64,000 bases of DNA, from contig CAYQXY010000009.1 in NCBI GenBank assembly GCA_964421595.1, forward strand, positions 62,001-126,000, in the 5' to 3' direction. The notes beneath the pieces were generated by a model, which did not search any database, was not told where the DNA came from, and was given only the letters and a program-made list of their open reading frames with translations. This document shows positions 17,775 through 26,647 of the stretch, one piece after another; position 1 is the stretch's first letter; every line of letters begins with the position of its first letter. This DNA is from PXAP01 sp964421595. GTDB lineage: Bacteria; Bacteroidota; Bacteroidia; Bacteroidales; PUMT01. A program made the position numbers and the translations under genes.

Positions 17775-18794
17775 TCACCCGTCCGGGGTATGTTCTGTGA
17801 TATACTTAATTGCGGCCTCAATAATTGTGTCAATCCCGCGCTCAGCATCATTACGCGTAAGGTTTACATTTATATTTGGATCTATTCCATTTTCGACATT
17901 GAACCCGTTTGGTGCCAGGGTTTGCGTTCGCGGGAATCTGTATCTCCATCCGTTAAGAAGTTCCTGATCGTATGGGGTTCCACCGCCGCCTCCGGTTTTA
18001 TCGCCCATAATAGTTACATGCGGGAATGCGGTCATATTGAGGACAAAGTCATTGGTTGCACTGTAAGTTCTTCTGTTCGTCAGCACTACGACGGGCTTGG
18101 TAAACCGGATCTTCCCTTCCGGACTTACATAATTAGGCTGAGGTTCACTGAAATCGCCATGTCCGGGACCGGTTTTATAGCGATACCATGATACCAGCCT
18201 TCGTTTGTCTGCAAACCTGCTGGCAATTATTTTACCGTTATTGCTTAGTCCACCACTATTATTACGTACATCTATAACTATTCCTTTTAGTCCGGAATAC
18301 TTTTCAATAATTTCATCAATATCCTTATTGCTTACCTGTTCGGCAAATGAGGCTATGTAAACATACCCGACAGAATCTCTTGCTGTCGACATAAATGGTC
18401 CTGTGGTTCTATAATCTACCCCGAGGTAGTAGAAATTAACTAAGGTTAAATTAAAGTTTGCCGGGTAGGATGCATGCCAGTCCCAGTTTCTCGAACTGTC
18501 AAAGTCAGAGTACAGGTTAACATGACCATCACGCAATTCAAATAACATGCCGGCCAGGATATCGAAAAACTGTCTTTCGGAAATGCCATTATTGATTTTT
18601 GGTTTATAGACATGATAAATAGAATCCCAGTTTATGTTTTTGTACTCAAAGAATGAGTATTTGCCGTCGATAGTTGTCCACAATAATTCAAAATTATTTT
18701 CATGCGTGTTTTCCATATCGTTTTCAATAAATGCTTTCTCGCAGGATGCCAGTACCTGTATCAGAATAAGCAATATGATAACCGGTTTTAACAT
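17775..18794 (-). CDS. S41 family peptidase lipoprotein (CtpA/tricorn-like)
   Basis: This is a serine protease of family S41 anchored as a lipoprotein; the lipobox is LASC with Cys18. The domain includes the strand LKGIVIDVRNNSGG (about residues 169-182) and the catalytic Ser245 in RRTYSATNDF. The GDKTGGGGG loop near residue 265 is typical. No PDZ domain is obvious between the N-terminal helical cap (residues 35-90) and the catalytic core, which fits the short C-terminal-processing-like members common in Bacteroidetes. It follows the outer-membrane protein gene by 6 bp and precedes mnmD by 26 bp, indicating one operon. The target is unknown. Confidence 0.9.
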   Translation of the reverse strand: MLKPVIILLILIQVLASCEKAFIENDMENTHENNFELLWTTIDGKYSFFEYKNINWDSIYHVYKPKINNGISERQFFDILAGMLFELRDGHVNLYSDFDSSRNWDWHASYPANFNLTLVNFYYLGVDYRTTGPFMSTARDSVGYVYIASFAEQVSNKDIDEIIEKYSGLKGIVIDVRNNSGGLSNNGKIIASRFADKRRLVSWYRYKTGPGHGDFSEPQPNYVSPEGKIRFTKPVVVLTNRRTYSATNDFVLNMTAFPHVTIMGDKTGGGGGTPYDQELLNGWRYRFPRTQTLAPNGFNVENGIDPNINVNLTRNDAERGIDTIIEAAIKYITEHTPDG

Positions 18795-18800
18795 GTCTGG

Positions 18801-19643
18801 TCAAAGATTAATTAAAGTTTGTATGTAAATTCCGTGGGTTGCCGATTTCAGGACATTGGAATTTTTATGGCCAAAGTACCCCCAACGGTAGCCGATTCGC
18901 CAGGTATTATCGTCTTTTAAACGGTAATCAAGTGATAATTCGCTTTCAAGGCTAAAGAAATTGTTCAGGGACTCAATATCAATGCTTCTAAAAAAGCTTT
19001 GTACATTACCGGTTCCGTGATTCAGAAAGCCGTCAGGCTTGATATAGGCATATCCGTTGCGGACAATTGCCGCAATAAATGGCACATGCAGATTAAAAGC
19101 AAGCAGGAAATTATTTTTATCCCTGTCCAGCGAATATGAAGCCTGTCCGCTTAAACCCAGGGAAGTCACAAAGTATTGATTAATTGCACTATTTGTATAC
19201 TTATTATGCTTATAATGCCCCAAATTTGAATCAAGTGTCCCGCCAAAAAATAATTTCCCTGCACCACCCGCAAAAATGCCGGCAAATCTCATGTAAGAGT
19301 AACTACCGCCCGCTTTCAGATTTTTCATTCCAGCGTCTGTAAGATCGGGATAAATATCAGGATGAATTGTGCCGTAAAGTACTCTGATATTGAGTGTACT
19401 TAAAAAGGCATGGCTGCTCTTCATGTATCCGGCGTATCCTGATAAATGGCTGCCACTGTAATAAAGTGGTGATACTCCATTATCACGTATTCCAAGACCG
19501 GACCATCCGGCCCCTATAATGAGCTGATTGTTTTTTGTAATCGTCTCTGTTGTAAAAGGGGGCGGGCTATTCCCGGATAGTTTACCGGAAACAGACAATA
19601 GAAGTATCAATAATATCAATTTATTGACAAAATGCTGTTTCAT
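18801..19643 (-). CDS. Predicted outer-membrane or secreted protein, unknown
   Basis: This 280-residue protein has a Sec signal peptide (about residues 1-24) and alternating hydrophobic/polar strands rich in Gly, Tyr and Ser, ending in IYIQTLINL. The last residues form an amphipathic strand, as in outer-membrane beta-barrels. I recognise no specific family. It sits between a LolA-like gene (143 bp upstream) and an S41 protease gene (6 bp downstream), so it is likely co-transcribed and could be a barrel whose assembly involves these neighbours; that link is inference. Confidence 0.65.
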   Translation of the reverse strand: MKQHFVNKLILLILLLSVSGKLSGNSPPPFTTETITKNNQLIIGAGWSGLGIRDNGVSPLYYSGSHLSGYAGYMKSSHAFLSTLNIRVLYGTIHPDIYPDLTDAGMKNLKAGGSYSYMRFAGIFAGGAGKLFFGGTLDSNLGHYKHNKYTNSAINQYFVTSLGLSGQASYSLDRDKNNFLLAFNLHVPFIAAIVRNGYAYIKPDGFLNHGTGNVQSFFRSIDIESLNNFFSLESELSLDYRLKDDNTWRIGYRWGYFGHKNSNVLKSATHGIYIQTLINL

Positions 19644-19786
19644 ATGCCGCTTCAGGCTCTAATACTGCTCAGGTTCAATTTACAAAGAGGGGTATGACCA
19701 ATAAAATATCAGGAAAAACCCATTGCAATATATAGATTTTAAACGACTGTTTAAAGGGATAGCGGTATCTGATAACGGAATTCAGA

Positions 19787-20596
19787 TTATTTATCTATAA
19801 TCTGAGTCGTAATATACCTGGAGTATAAATTTTCCGGAAGCAGATCAATAAACCTGATTAGCGTTTGGTCAGTGTAAATTCTGTTATGAATATCTGTATC
19901 AAAAGAAATATCTCTGATCTTGATTATAGTGCCGTATCCTTGCTTATCGGGTTTTATTTCTATCCTTGTCGGTATTTCACGGCCGTATACTGTTTTAATT
20001 TCGCCCAGGGATATCATTCGTGTCATCTTTCCTTCTCTGTCGTAGTTTTCGGTCTTAAGATGCTGATATTTGTCCTTTGTTATCCAAATCTTTATTGTCC
20101 CCTGGTTTTTCAGGCTGTCCGGGGCAGGGGTGAGTTTAACAATATAACAATCCTTGCCTTCAATTTGACCGCTGCCGGCGATTGTTGAAGTGTAATTTTT
20201 TCTGAGTTCGGTTATATTTCCAATAAGGTCATAATTTATAAAGTCAGACCCCAGCCATGATTGTGTCATCATCGATGAATGTATTTTGGAAACCTGGTTA
20301 TTGCCAGGTACATAATTCCATATTTCACTTCCTGTCATCATATAAGTCATTCCTTTATCACGAAAAGGAGCCGTTATCGCAATTATTGAAAAATCATTAT
20401 CTACATTCCATACGTTGGCATAAATTTCACGGGTGAATTTGGGCCGGACAGTGGTCATCTGTATCTCGGCATAATAAGATTCCTTTTTTATTCCGGCCAT
20501 TAATCCTGCAAGCACCGAGTCGGCATCATTTGCACTTGCAGAAACTGCAATTATGAAACCGGCTAAATGAAACAGGGATTTAAATAATGTATGCAT
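19787..20596 (-). CDS. Outer membrane lipoprotein-sorting protein, LolA-like
   Basis: This is a periplasmic protein of the LolA/LolB-like fold, of the type annotated 'outer membrane lipoprotein-sorting protein'. A signal peptide (about 1-22, ending SASA) is followed by repeated beta-strands with REIYANVWNVDNDFSIIAIT, GMTYMMTGSEIWNYVPGNNQVSKI and QSWLGSDFINYDL, which are signatures of this subfamily. Members often occur beside RND/MMPL-type or ABC exporters and are thought to carry hydrophobic molecules across the periplasm. No exporter is present here. It is the first gene of a four-gene minus-strand operon with an outer-membrane protein, an S41 protease and mnmD. Confidence 0.88.
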   Translation of the reverse strand: MHTLFKSLFHLAGFIIAVSASANDADSVLAGLMAGIKKESYYAEIQMTTVRPKFTREIYANVWNVDNDFSIIAITAPFRDKGMTYMMTGSEIWNYVPGNNQVSKIHSSMMTQSWLGSDFINYDLIGNITELRKNYTSTIAGSGQIEGKDCYIVKLTPAPDSLKNQGTIKIWITKDKYQHLKTENYDREGKMTRMISLGEIKTVYGREIPTRIEIKPDKQGYGTIIKIRDISFDTDIHNRIYTDQTLIRFIDLLPENLYSRYITTQIIDK

Positions 20597-21132
20597 TTAA
20601 AATTTTATTAATCTGATTATTAAATATAGCGAAAATTTATGTTGCAGAGTATGTTTTACAGCTGTTTTTCAATAATTATTTTAAAATATAAAATAACAAT
20701 GATTTACTAAAGGCTATGGGTTTTTACCGGTTGACTGTCGGTTGCCGCATTTTGAAATCAAATCAGATGCCATTTTAGATAAAAACCAGAAAGCCAGTGT
20801 TATAAGTTAAGTTTCTGAATTTTTTTTATTAAAATTCTGTTCGTTTACGTACATTAGATGCACGGTTTAGCAACACACTTCTTCACAACTATCCATGGTA
20901 AATTATATATAGCCACAGCTCATTTGGCGAGTGATTGTTATTTTAGGAAATGGTCACCAGGTATTACCCGTTTTTATCGACTGTTGAAGGAAGTCATGTG
21001 ATTATGAAAGCTGCGTATCACCATATTTTTTATGAAGGTTATTAACTAAGGGCCCTTTACCGTTTTCAAGGTCAAAATGACAGTTTGATTAATTATTATT
21101 TTATTTTTGTTTTCACATAACTCAGACCTTAA
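20597..21132. other. 536-bp gene-free stretch
   Basis: No convincing gene on either strand. A TATTTTTG at 21102-21109 could be the -7 box for the next gene. The rest is A/T-rich sequence without a clear repeat or structured RNA. Confidence 0.4.
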
Positions 21133-21639
21133 ATGATGCATAAAAAGTCCGGATATATTTTGATTATTGTTCAATCGGTTATAATAGCCCTGTTGCTATT
21201 GTATCTTGTTTTTTCCCTTGGGAAGGAAGATAAGATTTCGGCTCTTGAAAACAGGGTTACAGAACAAGAGAGGCTCATAGCAGTTTATGCTCAGCGGAAT
21301 GACAGTCTTGCCATACTACTCCAGGAAATTTCGATTACCGGTGCTGTACCACCCTTTCTCGATAAGGAACAATTAGAAAATCTGGTTGACAAAGGGTTAA
21401 GTGACCCGGTAAGAGATATCAGGCAGGATCTTGTTAAAAGTTCAGCGATAATTAATATGGAGGCAGTTCATGGTGGAAATATGGGGTTTTATTTCCATGA
21501 CGGAATCCATATCCTGAATGAGAAATGGGTTTTCGCCTATTTTGAAGATGGTCATATTGCAGGTGCAATGTTACTGAAATACGAAATTAACGAAGATGGC
21601 AGTCTGCGATGGGAGGTTCTGGATGAAACACCCTATTGA
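21133..21639 (+). CDS. Membrane-anchored protein with coiled coil, unknown
   Basis: This is a 168-residue protein with one N-terminal membrane helix (about residues 8-28) and then a short coiled-coil-like segment (DKISALENRVTEQERLIAVY). The C-terminal half (residues 90-168) is a compact soluble domain rich in aromatic residues (FYFHDGIHILNEKWVFAYF). It is probably an inner-membrane-anchored periplasmic protein. I do not recognise the family. It converges on the RNase Z gene, with the two stop regions overlapping by 7 bp. A plain ATG pair at the start leaves one residue of doubt about the exact start. Confidence 0.7.
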   Translation: MMHKKSGYILIIVQSVIIALLLLYLVFSLGKEDKISALENRVTEQERLIAVYAQRNDSLAILLQEISITGAVPPFLDKEQLENLVDKGLSDPVRDIRQDLVKSSAIINMEAVHGGNMGFYFHDGIHILNEKWVFAYFEDGHIAGAMLLKYEINEDGSLRWEVLDETPY

Positions 21640-22574
21640 GGACTGTCAGCCCTGATCTGCTCAATATGGTATATATCTCCTTCGTTGGCAGCATATGATT
21701 CGGAAAATTCTGATCTGGCTTCATTAACCAGTGGTTCCGTTGTTTTATAGCGGGCTGAGAAATGGCCAATGATAAGCTTTGCCACATTTCCCTTCCGTGC
21801 AATAATTCCTGCTTCCCTTGCTGTTGAATGGCCCGTTTCCCTGGCTCTGTCCTTCATTTCATGAAGATATGTAGCCTCATGGTAAAGGATGTCTGCGTTC
21901 TTAATTACCGGCAATATTGATTCAGTGTACCTGGTATCTGTGCAGTAGGCAAGCGACCTGGCTTTTACAGGAGGCAGAGTCAGTAATGCATTTGGTATTG
22001 TTTGCCCCTTTTCATTCAGGAAGTCTTTGCCTGATTTAATATTATGCATTTCACTTACCGGAACATTGTGAAACCTTATCATCTCTTTTCTCAGGTTAAG
22101 CAATGGGGGTTTTTCCTGGAAAAGGAATCCGCATGCCGGTATTCTGTGCTTTAAGGGAAAGGAAAATACAAGAGCATTGCTGTCCTCGTATATCAGCTGT
22201 TTCTTTTTTGAGCCAAGCTGATGAAATATGATACGGAATGTAAGAGGATGATCATAAAAGTATTTAATATGGTCATTCAGTATTTGCTCCAGAAGGGGAC
22301 TTGCATACAGATGAAGGTCATACTTCCTGCCCAGCAGATTAAGCGTGCTTATAAGTCCGAATAACCCGAATGTATGATCACCGTGTATATGAGTAATAAA
22401 AATATGATCAATTTTTCCGAATCCAATATTATTTCTCCTGAGCTGTATCTGGGTTCCTTCACCACAATCAATTAAAAAACACCGCTCATGTAAATTAACT
22501 ACATGAGCGGCGGGAAATCTGGTGGAAGTAGGTACAGCAGAACTGCTTCCCAGTATTGTCAGCGAAAATGTCAC
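21633..22574 (-). CDS. rnz: Ribonuclease Z (tRNase Z)
   Basis: Ribonuclease Z is a zinc-dependent endonuclease that removes 3' trailers from tRNA precursors. The metallo-beta-lactamase signature HIHGDH is at residues 62-67, followed by LGLISTLNLLGRKYDLHLYAS. A later His appears in ARETGHSTAREAG and a final one in LIIGHFSARY. A shorter exosite region lies near residues 145-195. The length (313 residues) matches the short-form bacterial enzyme. The start is 22 bp downstream of the STAS gene's stop, so the two are probably co-transcribed with rpsA upstream. Confidence 0.95.
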   Translation of the reverse strand: MTFSLTILGSSSAVPTSTRFPAAHVVNLHERCFLIDCGEGTQIQLRRNNIGFGKIDHIFITHIHGDHTFGLFGLISTLNLLGRKYDLHLYASPLLEQILNDHIKYFYDHPLTFRIIFHQLGSKKKQLIYEDSNALVFSFPLKHRIPACGFLFQEKPPLLNLRKEMIRFHNVPVSEMHNIKSGKDFLNEKGQTIPNALLTLPPVKARSLAYCTDTRYTESILPVIKNADILYHEATYLHEMKDRARETGHSTAREAGIIARKGNVAKLIIGHFSARYKTTEPLVNEARSEFSESYAANEGDIYHIEQIRADSPQ

Positions 22575-22596
22575 AACTATCTACATTGAGTTCTCC

Positions 22597-22953
22597 TTAA
22601 ATGGTTTTCTTTTCAGTCTTAATGAACTCTTCAGCTTCCTTAACCGTCTGCGTAATATTCAAAACCGTATCCAGCTGGGATATAGTAATGAGTCTTTCGA
22701 CAGCATCATTTAACCCGGTAAGGACAAAAATACCGTTTGCATTTTTACTCAGTCTGTTGGCCACAAGAATAGCACTTAGTCCTGAAGAATCACAATATTT
22801 GCAATTACTCAAATCCATTACCACATTGTTTTCTCCCTTTCCCGAGATAAGGACAAGTTCCGATTTCAATGCCGGTGCAATATGGGTATCGAGTTTTTCC
22901 TCAAGTACCTGAATCATCGTGAAATGTTCAAACTTCTCAATATTAAATTCCAT
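22597..22953 (-). CDS. STAS domain anti-sigma factor antagonist-like protein
   Basis: This 118-residue protein is a single STAS domain of the SpoIIAA/RsbV type. The conserved phosphorylation site is in CKYCDSSGLSAILVANRL at about residue 55; the central Ser of DSSG is the expected target of a serine kinase. It would act in a partner-switching pathway, but no anti-sigma kinase is nearby. It lies between rpsA (53 bp upstream) and rnz (22 bp downstream), an arrangement that suggests one transcript. The C-terminus is Lys/Glu-rich. Confidence 0.9.
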   Translation of the reverse strand: MEFNIEKFEHFTMIQVLEEKLDTHIAPALKSELVLISGKGENNVVMDLSNCKYCDSSGLSAILVANRLSKNANGIFVLTGLNDAVERLITISQLDTVLNITQTVKEAEEFIKTEKKTI

Positions 22954-23006
22954 TGTAAAAAGTTTTAGTTATGATGCTTGTTTTATTACTGACAATCAAT
23001 ACCTGG

Positions 23007-25115
23007 TTATTTATCATCGTCACCTGAATCTTCTGTTTCCTTGTCTTCCTTTTTCTTCTTTTTGTCCCTGGCAGTCTCCTCCATCTCCTCTTTCAGCGAT
23101 GCAAGCTCGGAAATGTCACCAAAAGTAGTCCTTTCAATGTTTGTTTTCATTTTTCTCATTGTCTTCTGGGCTGCCTGAGCAGGTTTAGCCTTTTGTGCTT
23201 CAGGTGATTCCTTTTCAACAACTTCTTCCTCATTTACCTTGGTGTGGGAAAGAATAATCCTTTTGGCTGTTTTAGAAAACTCGATTACCTTGAAAGGCAG
23301 TTTCTCTTCAACTTTTGCCATTGATCCATCCTGTTTAGTCAGATGTCTTGAAGAAACAAAACCTTCCACGCCATATTGCAGGGCAACCAATGCACCTTTG
23401 TCAAATATTTCAATGATAGTTCCTTCATGAACAGAGTCAACGCTGAACACTGTCTCAAATACATCCCATGGATTTTCTTCAAGTTGTTTGTGTCCAAGGC
23501 TTAGGCGGCGGTTGTCTTTATCAATCTCCAGAACAACGATCTCAATTTCCTCTCCGATAGCGGTAAATTCGGCAGGATGTTTTATTTTCTTTGTCCATGA
23601 AAGATCAGAAATATGGATCAGTCCGTCAACACCCTCCTCAATTTCAACAAAAACTCCGAAATTGGTGAAGTTTCTTACTTTAGCCATATGTTTGGATCCG
23701 ACAGGGTATTTCTCTGCAACCAGTTCCCATGGATCAGACTTGAGTTGTTTAATTCCGAGTGACATTTTTCTTTCATCACGGTCAAGCGTAAGAATATGTG
23801 CTTCAACCATGTCGCCAACTTTCATGAATTCCTGTGCACTGCGCAGATGTTGCGACCATGACATTTCAGATACATGAATTAGTCCCTCTACTCCGGGGGC
23901 TATTTCAACGAAAGCACCATAATCAGCCATTACAACAACTTTACCAGTTACCTTGTCGCCGACTTTAAGGTCAGGACTAAGCGAATCCCATGGATGCGGG
24001 GTAAGTTGTTTCATGCCAAGTGCAATTCTCTTCTTGGCATCATCAAAGTCAAGAATAACAACGTTAAGTTTCTGGTCAAGCTCTACTATTTCTTCAGGAT
24101 GATTTACCCTGCCCCATGAAAGGTCAGTAATATGGATTAATCCGTCAACACCACCCAGGTCGATAAATACACCGTAGGAAGTTATATTCTTTACTGTACC
24201 CTCGAGTACCTGTCCTTTTTCGAGTTTGGCAATAATTTCTTTTTTCTGCTGCTCAAGCTCTTCTTCGATAAGAGCTTTATGTGAAACCACAACATTTTTA
24301 AATTCATGGTTGATCTTTACAACCTTGAATTCCATAGTTTTACCTACATATGCATCGTAATCCCTTATAGGTTTGACGTCGATCTGCGAACCGGGGAGGA
24401 ACGCTTCAATGCCAAAAACATCAACTATCATACCACCTTTGGTGCGGCATTTAATGTAACCTTTTATTATCTCATCATTATCCAGAGAAGCATTTACCCT
24501 GTCCCAGGACCTTAATGCCCTTGCTTTTTTGTGAGATAAAACCAGCTGACCTTTCTTGTCTTCCTGACTTTCAACGTACACTTCAACAGTGTCTCCAGGC
24601 TTAAGTTCAGGGTTATAACGGAATTCGTTCAAGCTGACAACAGCTTCGGATTTGTAACCTATATTGATTACGACTTCGCGTTTATTCAGCGAGATAACTG
24701 TACCGTCAACTACTTCGTTTACATTGATAGTAGAAAGGGTTTTGTCATACATGGCCTCATATTTGGCCCTGTCTTTTTTAGAATAGCTGTCAGAGTCTTC
24801 TTCAAGGTGATCCCAGTCAAACTCTTCTGCAATTACTTCATTTTCCACCTCGGTTGCCGGATTTTCTGCAATCGGGTCAATAACTGCTACTTCTTCTTCA
24901 GGTTTTCCCTGAACTTGTGCCATTTCGCCAGCAGTTTCGGTTGTATCCTGGCTTACTGGTGATTGTACCTCTTCAGTCCCTGTATTCTCTTCTTTAATAT
25001 CATTTGTATCCTGATCAGAAGATACATTTTTTTCATTATCAACCTGATCATCCTGTCTTACACTCCCGCTCAAAGGCTCTTCATTTTTAGTGTTTTCATT
25101 TTCTTTCTCAGTCAT
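23007..25115 (-). CDS. rpsA: 30S ribosomal protein S1
   Basis: Ribosomal protein S1 binds mRNA and helps place it on the 30S subunit. The protein is 702 residues with six S1 repeats from about residue 130 to 620. Each carries the typical GxVxxxxxxGxxVxxxxxxGxxxxSE/D pattern, for example VLEGTVKNITSYGVFIDLGG and DLSWGRVNHPEE. The first 110 residues are an acidic extension rich in Glu, Asp and Thr. The C-terminus is a charged Lys/Glu tail. This is the usual Bacteroidetes form. A TACTTTTG -7 box lies about 65 bp upstream, and the gene heads a unit that likely includes the STAS and rnz genes. Confidence 0.95.
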   Translation of the reverse strand: MTEKENENTKNEEPLSGSVRQDDQVDNEKNVSSDQDTNDIKEENTGTEEVQSPVSQDTTETAGEMAQVQGKPEEEVAVIDPIAENPATEVENEVIAEEFDWDHLEEDSDSYSKKDRAKYEAMYDKTLSTINVNEVVDGTVISLNKREVVINIGYKSEAVVSLNEFRYNPELKPGDTVEVYVESQEDKKGQLVLSHKKARALRSWDRVNASLDNDEIIKGYIKCRTKGGMIVDVFGIEAFLPGSQIDVKPIRDYDAYVGKTMEFKVVKINHEFKNVVVSHKALIEEELEQQKKEIIAKLEKGQVLEGTVKNITSYGVFIDLGGVDGLIHITDLSWGRVNHPEEIVELDQKLNVVILDFDDAKKRIALGMKQLTPHPWDSLSPDLKVGDKVTGKVVVMADYGAFVEIAPGVEGLIHVSEMSWSQHLRSAQEFMKVGDMVEAHILTLDRDERKMSLGIKQLKSDPWELVAEKYPVGSKHMAKVRNFTNFGVFVEIEEGVDGLIHISDLSWTKKIKHPAEFTAIGEEIEIVVLEIDKDNRRLSLGHKQLEENPWDVFETVFSVDSVHEGTIIEIFDKGALVALQYGVEGFVSSRHLTKQDGSMAKVEEKLPFKVIEFSKTAKRIILSHTKVNEEEVVEKESPEAQKAKPAQAAQKTMRKMKTNIERTTFGDISELASLKEEMEETARDKKKKKEDKETEDSGDDDK

Positions 25116-25180
25116 AATTTTAAGGCAAAATTTTAATAATTAATAGGTTAGACATTATTTTATAAAATACATGAAAGATG

Positions 25181-25188
25181 CAAAAGTA
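25181..25188 (-). promoter_or_regulatory. -7 element upstream of rpsA
   Basis: On the minus strand this reads TACTTTTG, matching TAnnTTTG. No -33 box was found at the right spacing. The predicted leader is about 58 nt. Confidence 0.4.
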
Positions 25189-25436
25189 AGTAAAAAATGT
25201 TGGAAATAACCATTGTAATATAAATTATTTTTGATTTGGAATGTTTCGTTAACTCTATAAAATTACTAATTTAGCAATTTAATTGGCCATAAAGTAAAAT
25301 TACATCTGTTTTTGCTATATTTTAACACGAAAAAGTCCAGGAATAACAACTCTGCCACAATGATTACAGTCAATCACACTAATTCGCCTATAACACAACA
25401 ATAAGAATTTTTATTCATAAATCAAAATCACAAATC

Positions 25437-26201
25437 ATGGGGAAATTAAAATTTAAAATTATGACGGTACTGAGTCTTATACTGTCAGGAATGCTGTTTT
25501 TTACATCATGTTCAACTACCGGGGAGAAAGAGTGGAGGTCACTATTTAACGGTGAGAACCTTGATGGCTGGGATATCAAGATAAGGGGGTTTGAACTAAA
25601 TGACAATCATAACAATACGTTCAGGGTGGAAGACGGGTTATTAAAAGTGTCATATGATGAGTATGAAAACTTTGATAACAAGTTCGGTCATATATATATT
25701 AATGAGCAGTTTTCCCATTATATACTCAGGGTAGAATACCGCTTTGTTGGAGATCAGGTTGAAGGAGGTCCCGGCTGGGCATTCCGGAACAACGGAATAA
25801 TGTTCCATAGCCAGTCGGCCGCAAGCGTTGAGCTTGATCAGGATTTTCCTGTCTCTATTGAAGCTCAGCTGCTTGGAGGTGACGGAGAGAACGAAAGGAC
25901 AAATTTCAATGTATGTACACCAGGAACCCATGTCCATATTGATGGTGAATTGCGTACTGAACATTGTATTACTTCAAACAGCAGGACTTTTCATGGCGAT
26001 CAGTGGGTAACCGTCGAGTTACATGTGTATGGTGATTCTATTGTACATCATATTATTGAGAATGACACTGTTCTTACATACCACAACCTCGTGCTTGATA
26101 ACGGTGAGCCACTGGGGAGAGGTTTTTTTGCATTACAGGCTGAGAGTCATCCAACTGAGTTCAGGAAAATAGAGATACTTGATATGAGTGACGATTATTA
26201 G
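25437..26201 (+). CDS. DUF1080 (3-keto-disaccharide hydrolase-like) lipoprotein
   Basis: This protein has the DUF1080 / LamG-like jelly-roll domain, a family linked to 3-keto-disaccharide hydrolysis and carbohydrate binding. The signal sequence ends TSCSTT, so it is a lipoprotein. The domain start EWRSLFNGENLDGWDIKIRG is diagnostic. GPGWAFRNNGIMFHSQ and the C-terminal GFFALQAESHPTEFRKIEIL are also typical. At 254 residues it is a single-domain member. It stands alone between rpsA (divergent) and ugd. A 129-bp copy of its central part lies 376 bp downstream. Confidence 0.92.
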   Translation: MGKLKFKIMTVLSLILSGMLFFTSCSTTGEKEWRSLFNGENLDGWDIKIRGFELNDNHNNTFRVEDGLLKVSYDEYENFDNKFGHIYINEQFSHYILRVEYRFVGDQVEGGPGWAFRNNGIMFHSQSAASVELDQDFPVSIEAQLLGGDGENERTNFNVCTPGTHVHIDGELRTEHCITSNSRTFHGDQWVTVELHVYGDSIVHHIIENDTVLTYHNLVLDNGEPLGRGFFALQAESHPTEFRKIEILDMSDDY

Positions 26202-26336
26202 CCGTAATCTTTATTCCTGCCGGAAGTTTCCGGTACCGGCACACAATATTTTAATAAAAACAGGCGACTCTTGCGTTGTGACCTATGACAGTATTATATT
26301 CATGCGCGGGGCAATCAGGGGGAAATGAATTAAGCA

Positions 26337-26376
26337 AGGGGTGATTAATCGGTTTTCAAAACGGTTAATCACCCTA
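26337..26376. repeat. Inverted repeat downstream of DUF1080 gene
   Basis: The arms AGGG-GTGATTAA and TTAATCACCCT pair over 11 bp with an inner stem around GGTTTTCAAAAC. No T-run follows on either strand, so a terminator role is uncertain. It lies between the DUF1080 gene and its partial copy. Confidence 0.5.
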
Positions 26377-26400
26377 TGTACATAAAAGGAAATGAATAAT

Positions 26401-26550
26401 ATGTATGGTAATGAAGTATGTACACCAGGCACCCATGTCCATATTGATGGTGAATTGTGTACTGAACATTGTATTAATTCAAATAGCAGGACTTATCATG
26501 TCTGTCAGTGGGTTACCGTCGGGTTACATTTATATGGTGATTCTGTTTAA
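26401..26550 (+). pseudogene. Partial duplicate of DUF1080 gene
   Basis: Positions 26416-26544 copy 25911-26039 of the upstream DUF1080 gene without gaps, with about 12 differences in 129 bases by hand count (near 91%). Read in the parental frame it is open from an ATG at 26401 to a TAA at 26548 (49 residues; PGTHVHIDGELC and HLYGDSV). It lacks both ends of the domain and any signal peptide. It is therefore a remnant of a partial duplication, not a working enzyme. Confidence 0.85.
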
Positions 26551-26647
26551 TTATCCCTGGAGTCAAACTGAAATGATAAATCATGGGTTATCCTTCCCGG
26601 GTTATGGCTGGTGTAAGATATATTGAAACTTAAAACTAATAGTTGGT

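Noticed and set aside
26405..26626. 73-residue frame over the DUF1080 copy
   Set aside because: It is out of the parental frame; the copy read in the parental frame (26401-26550) explains the sequence.
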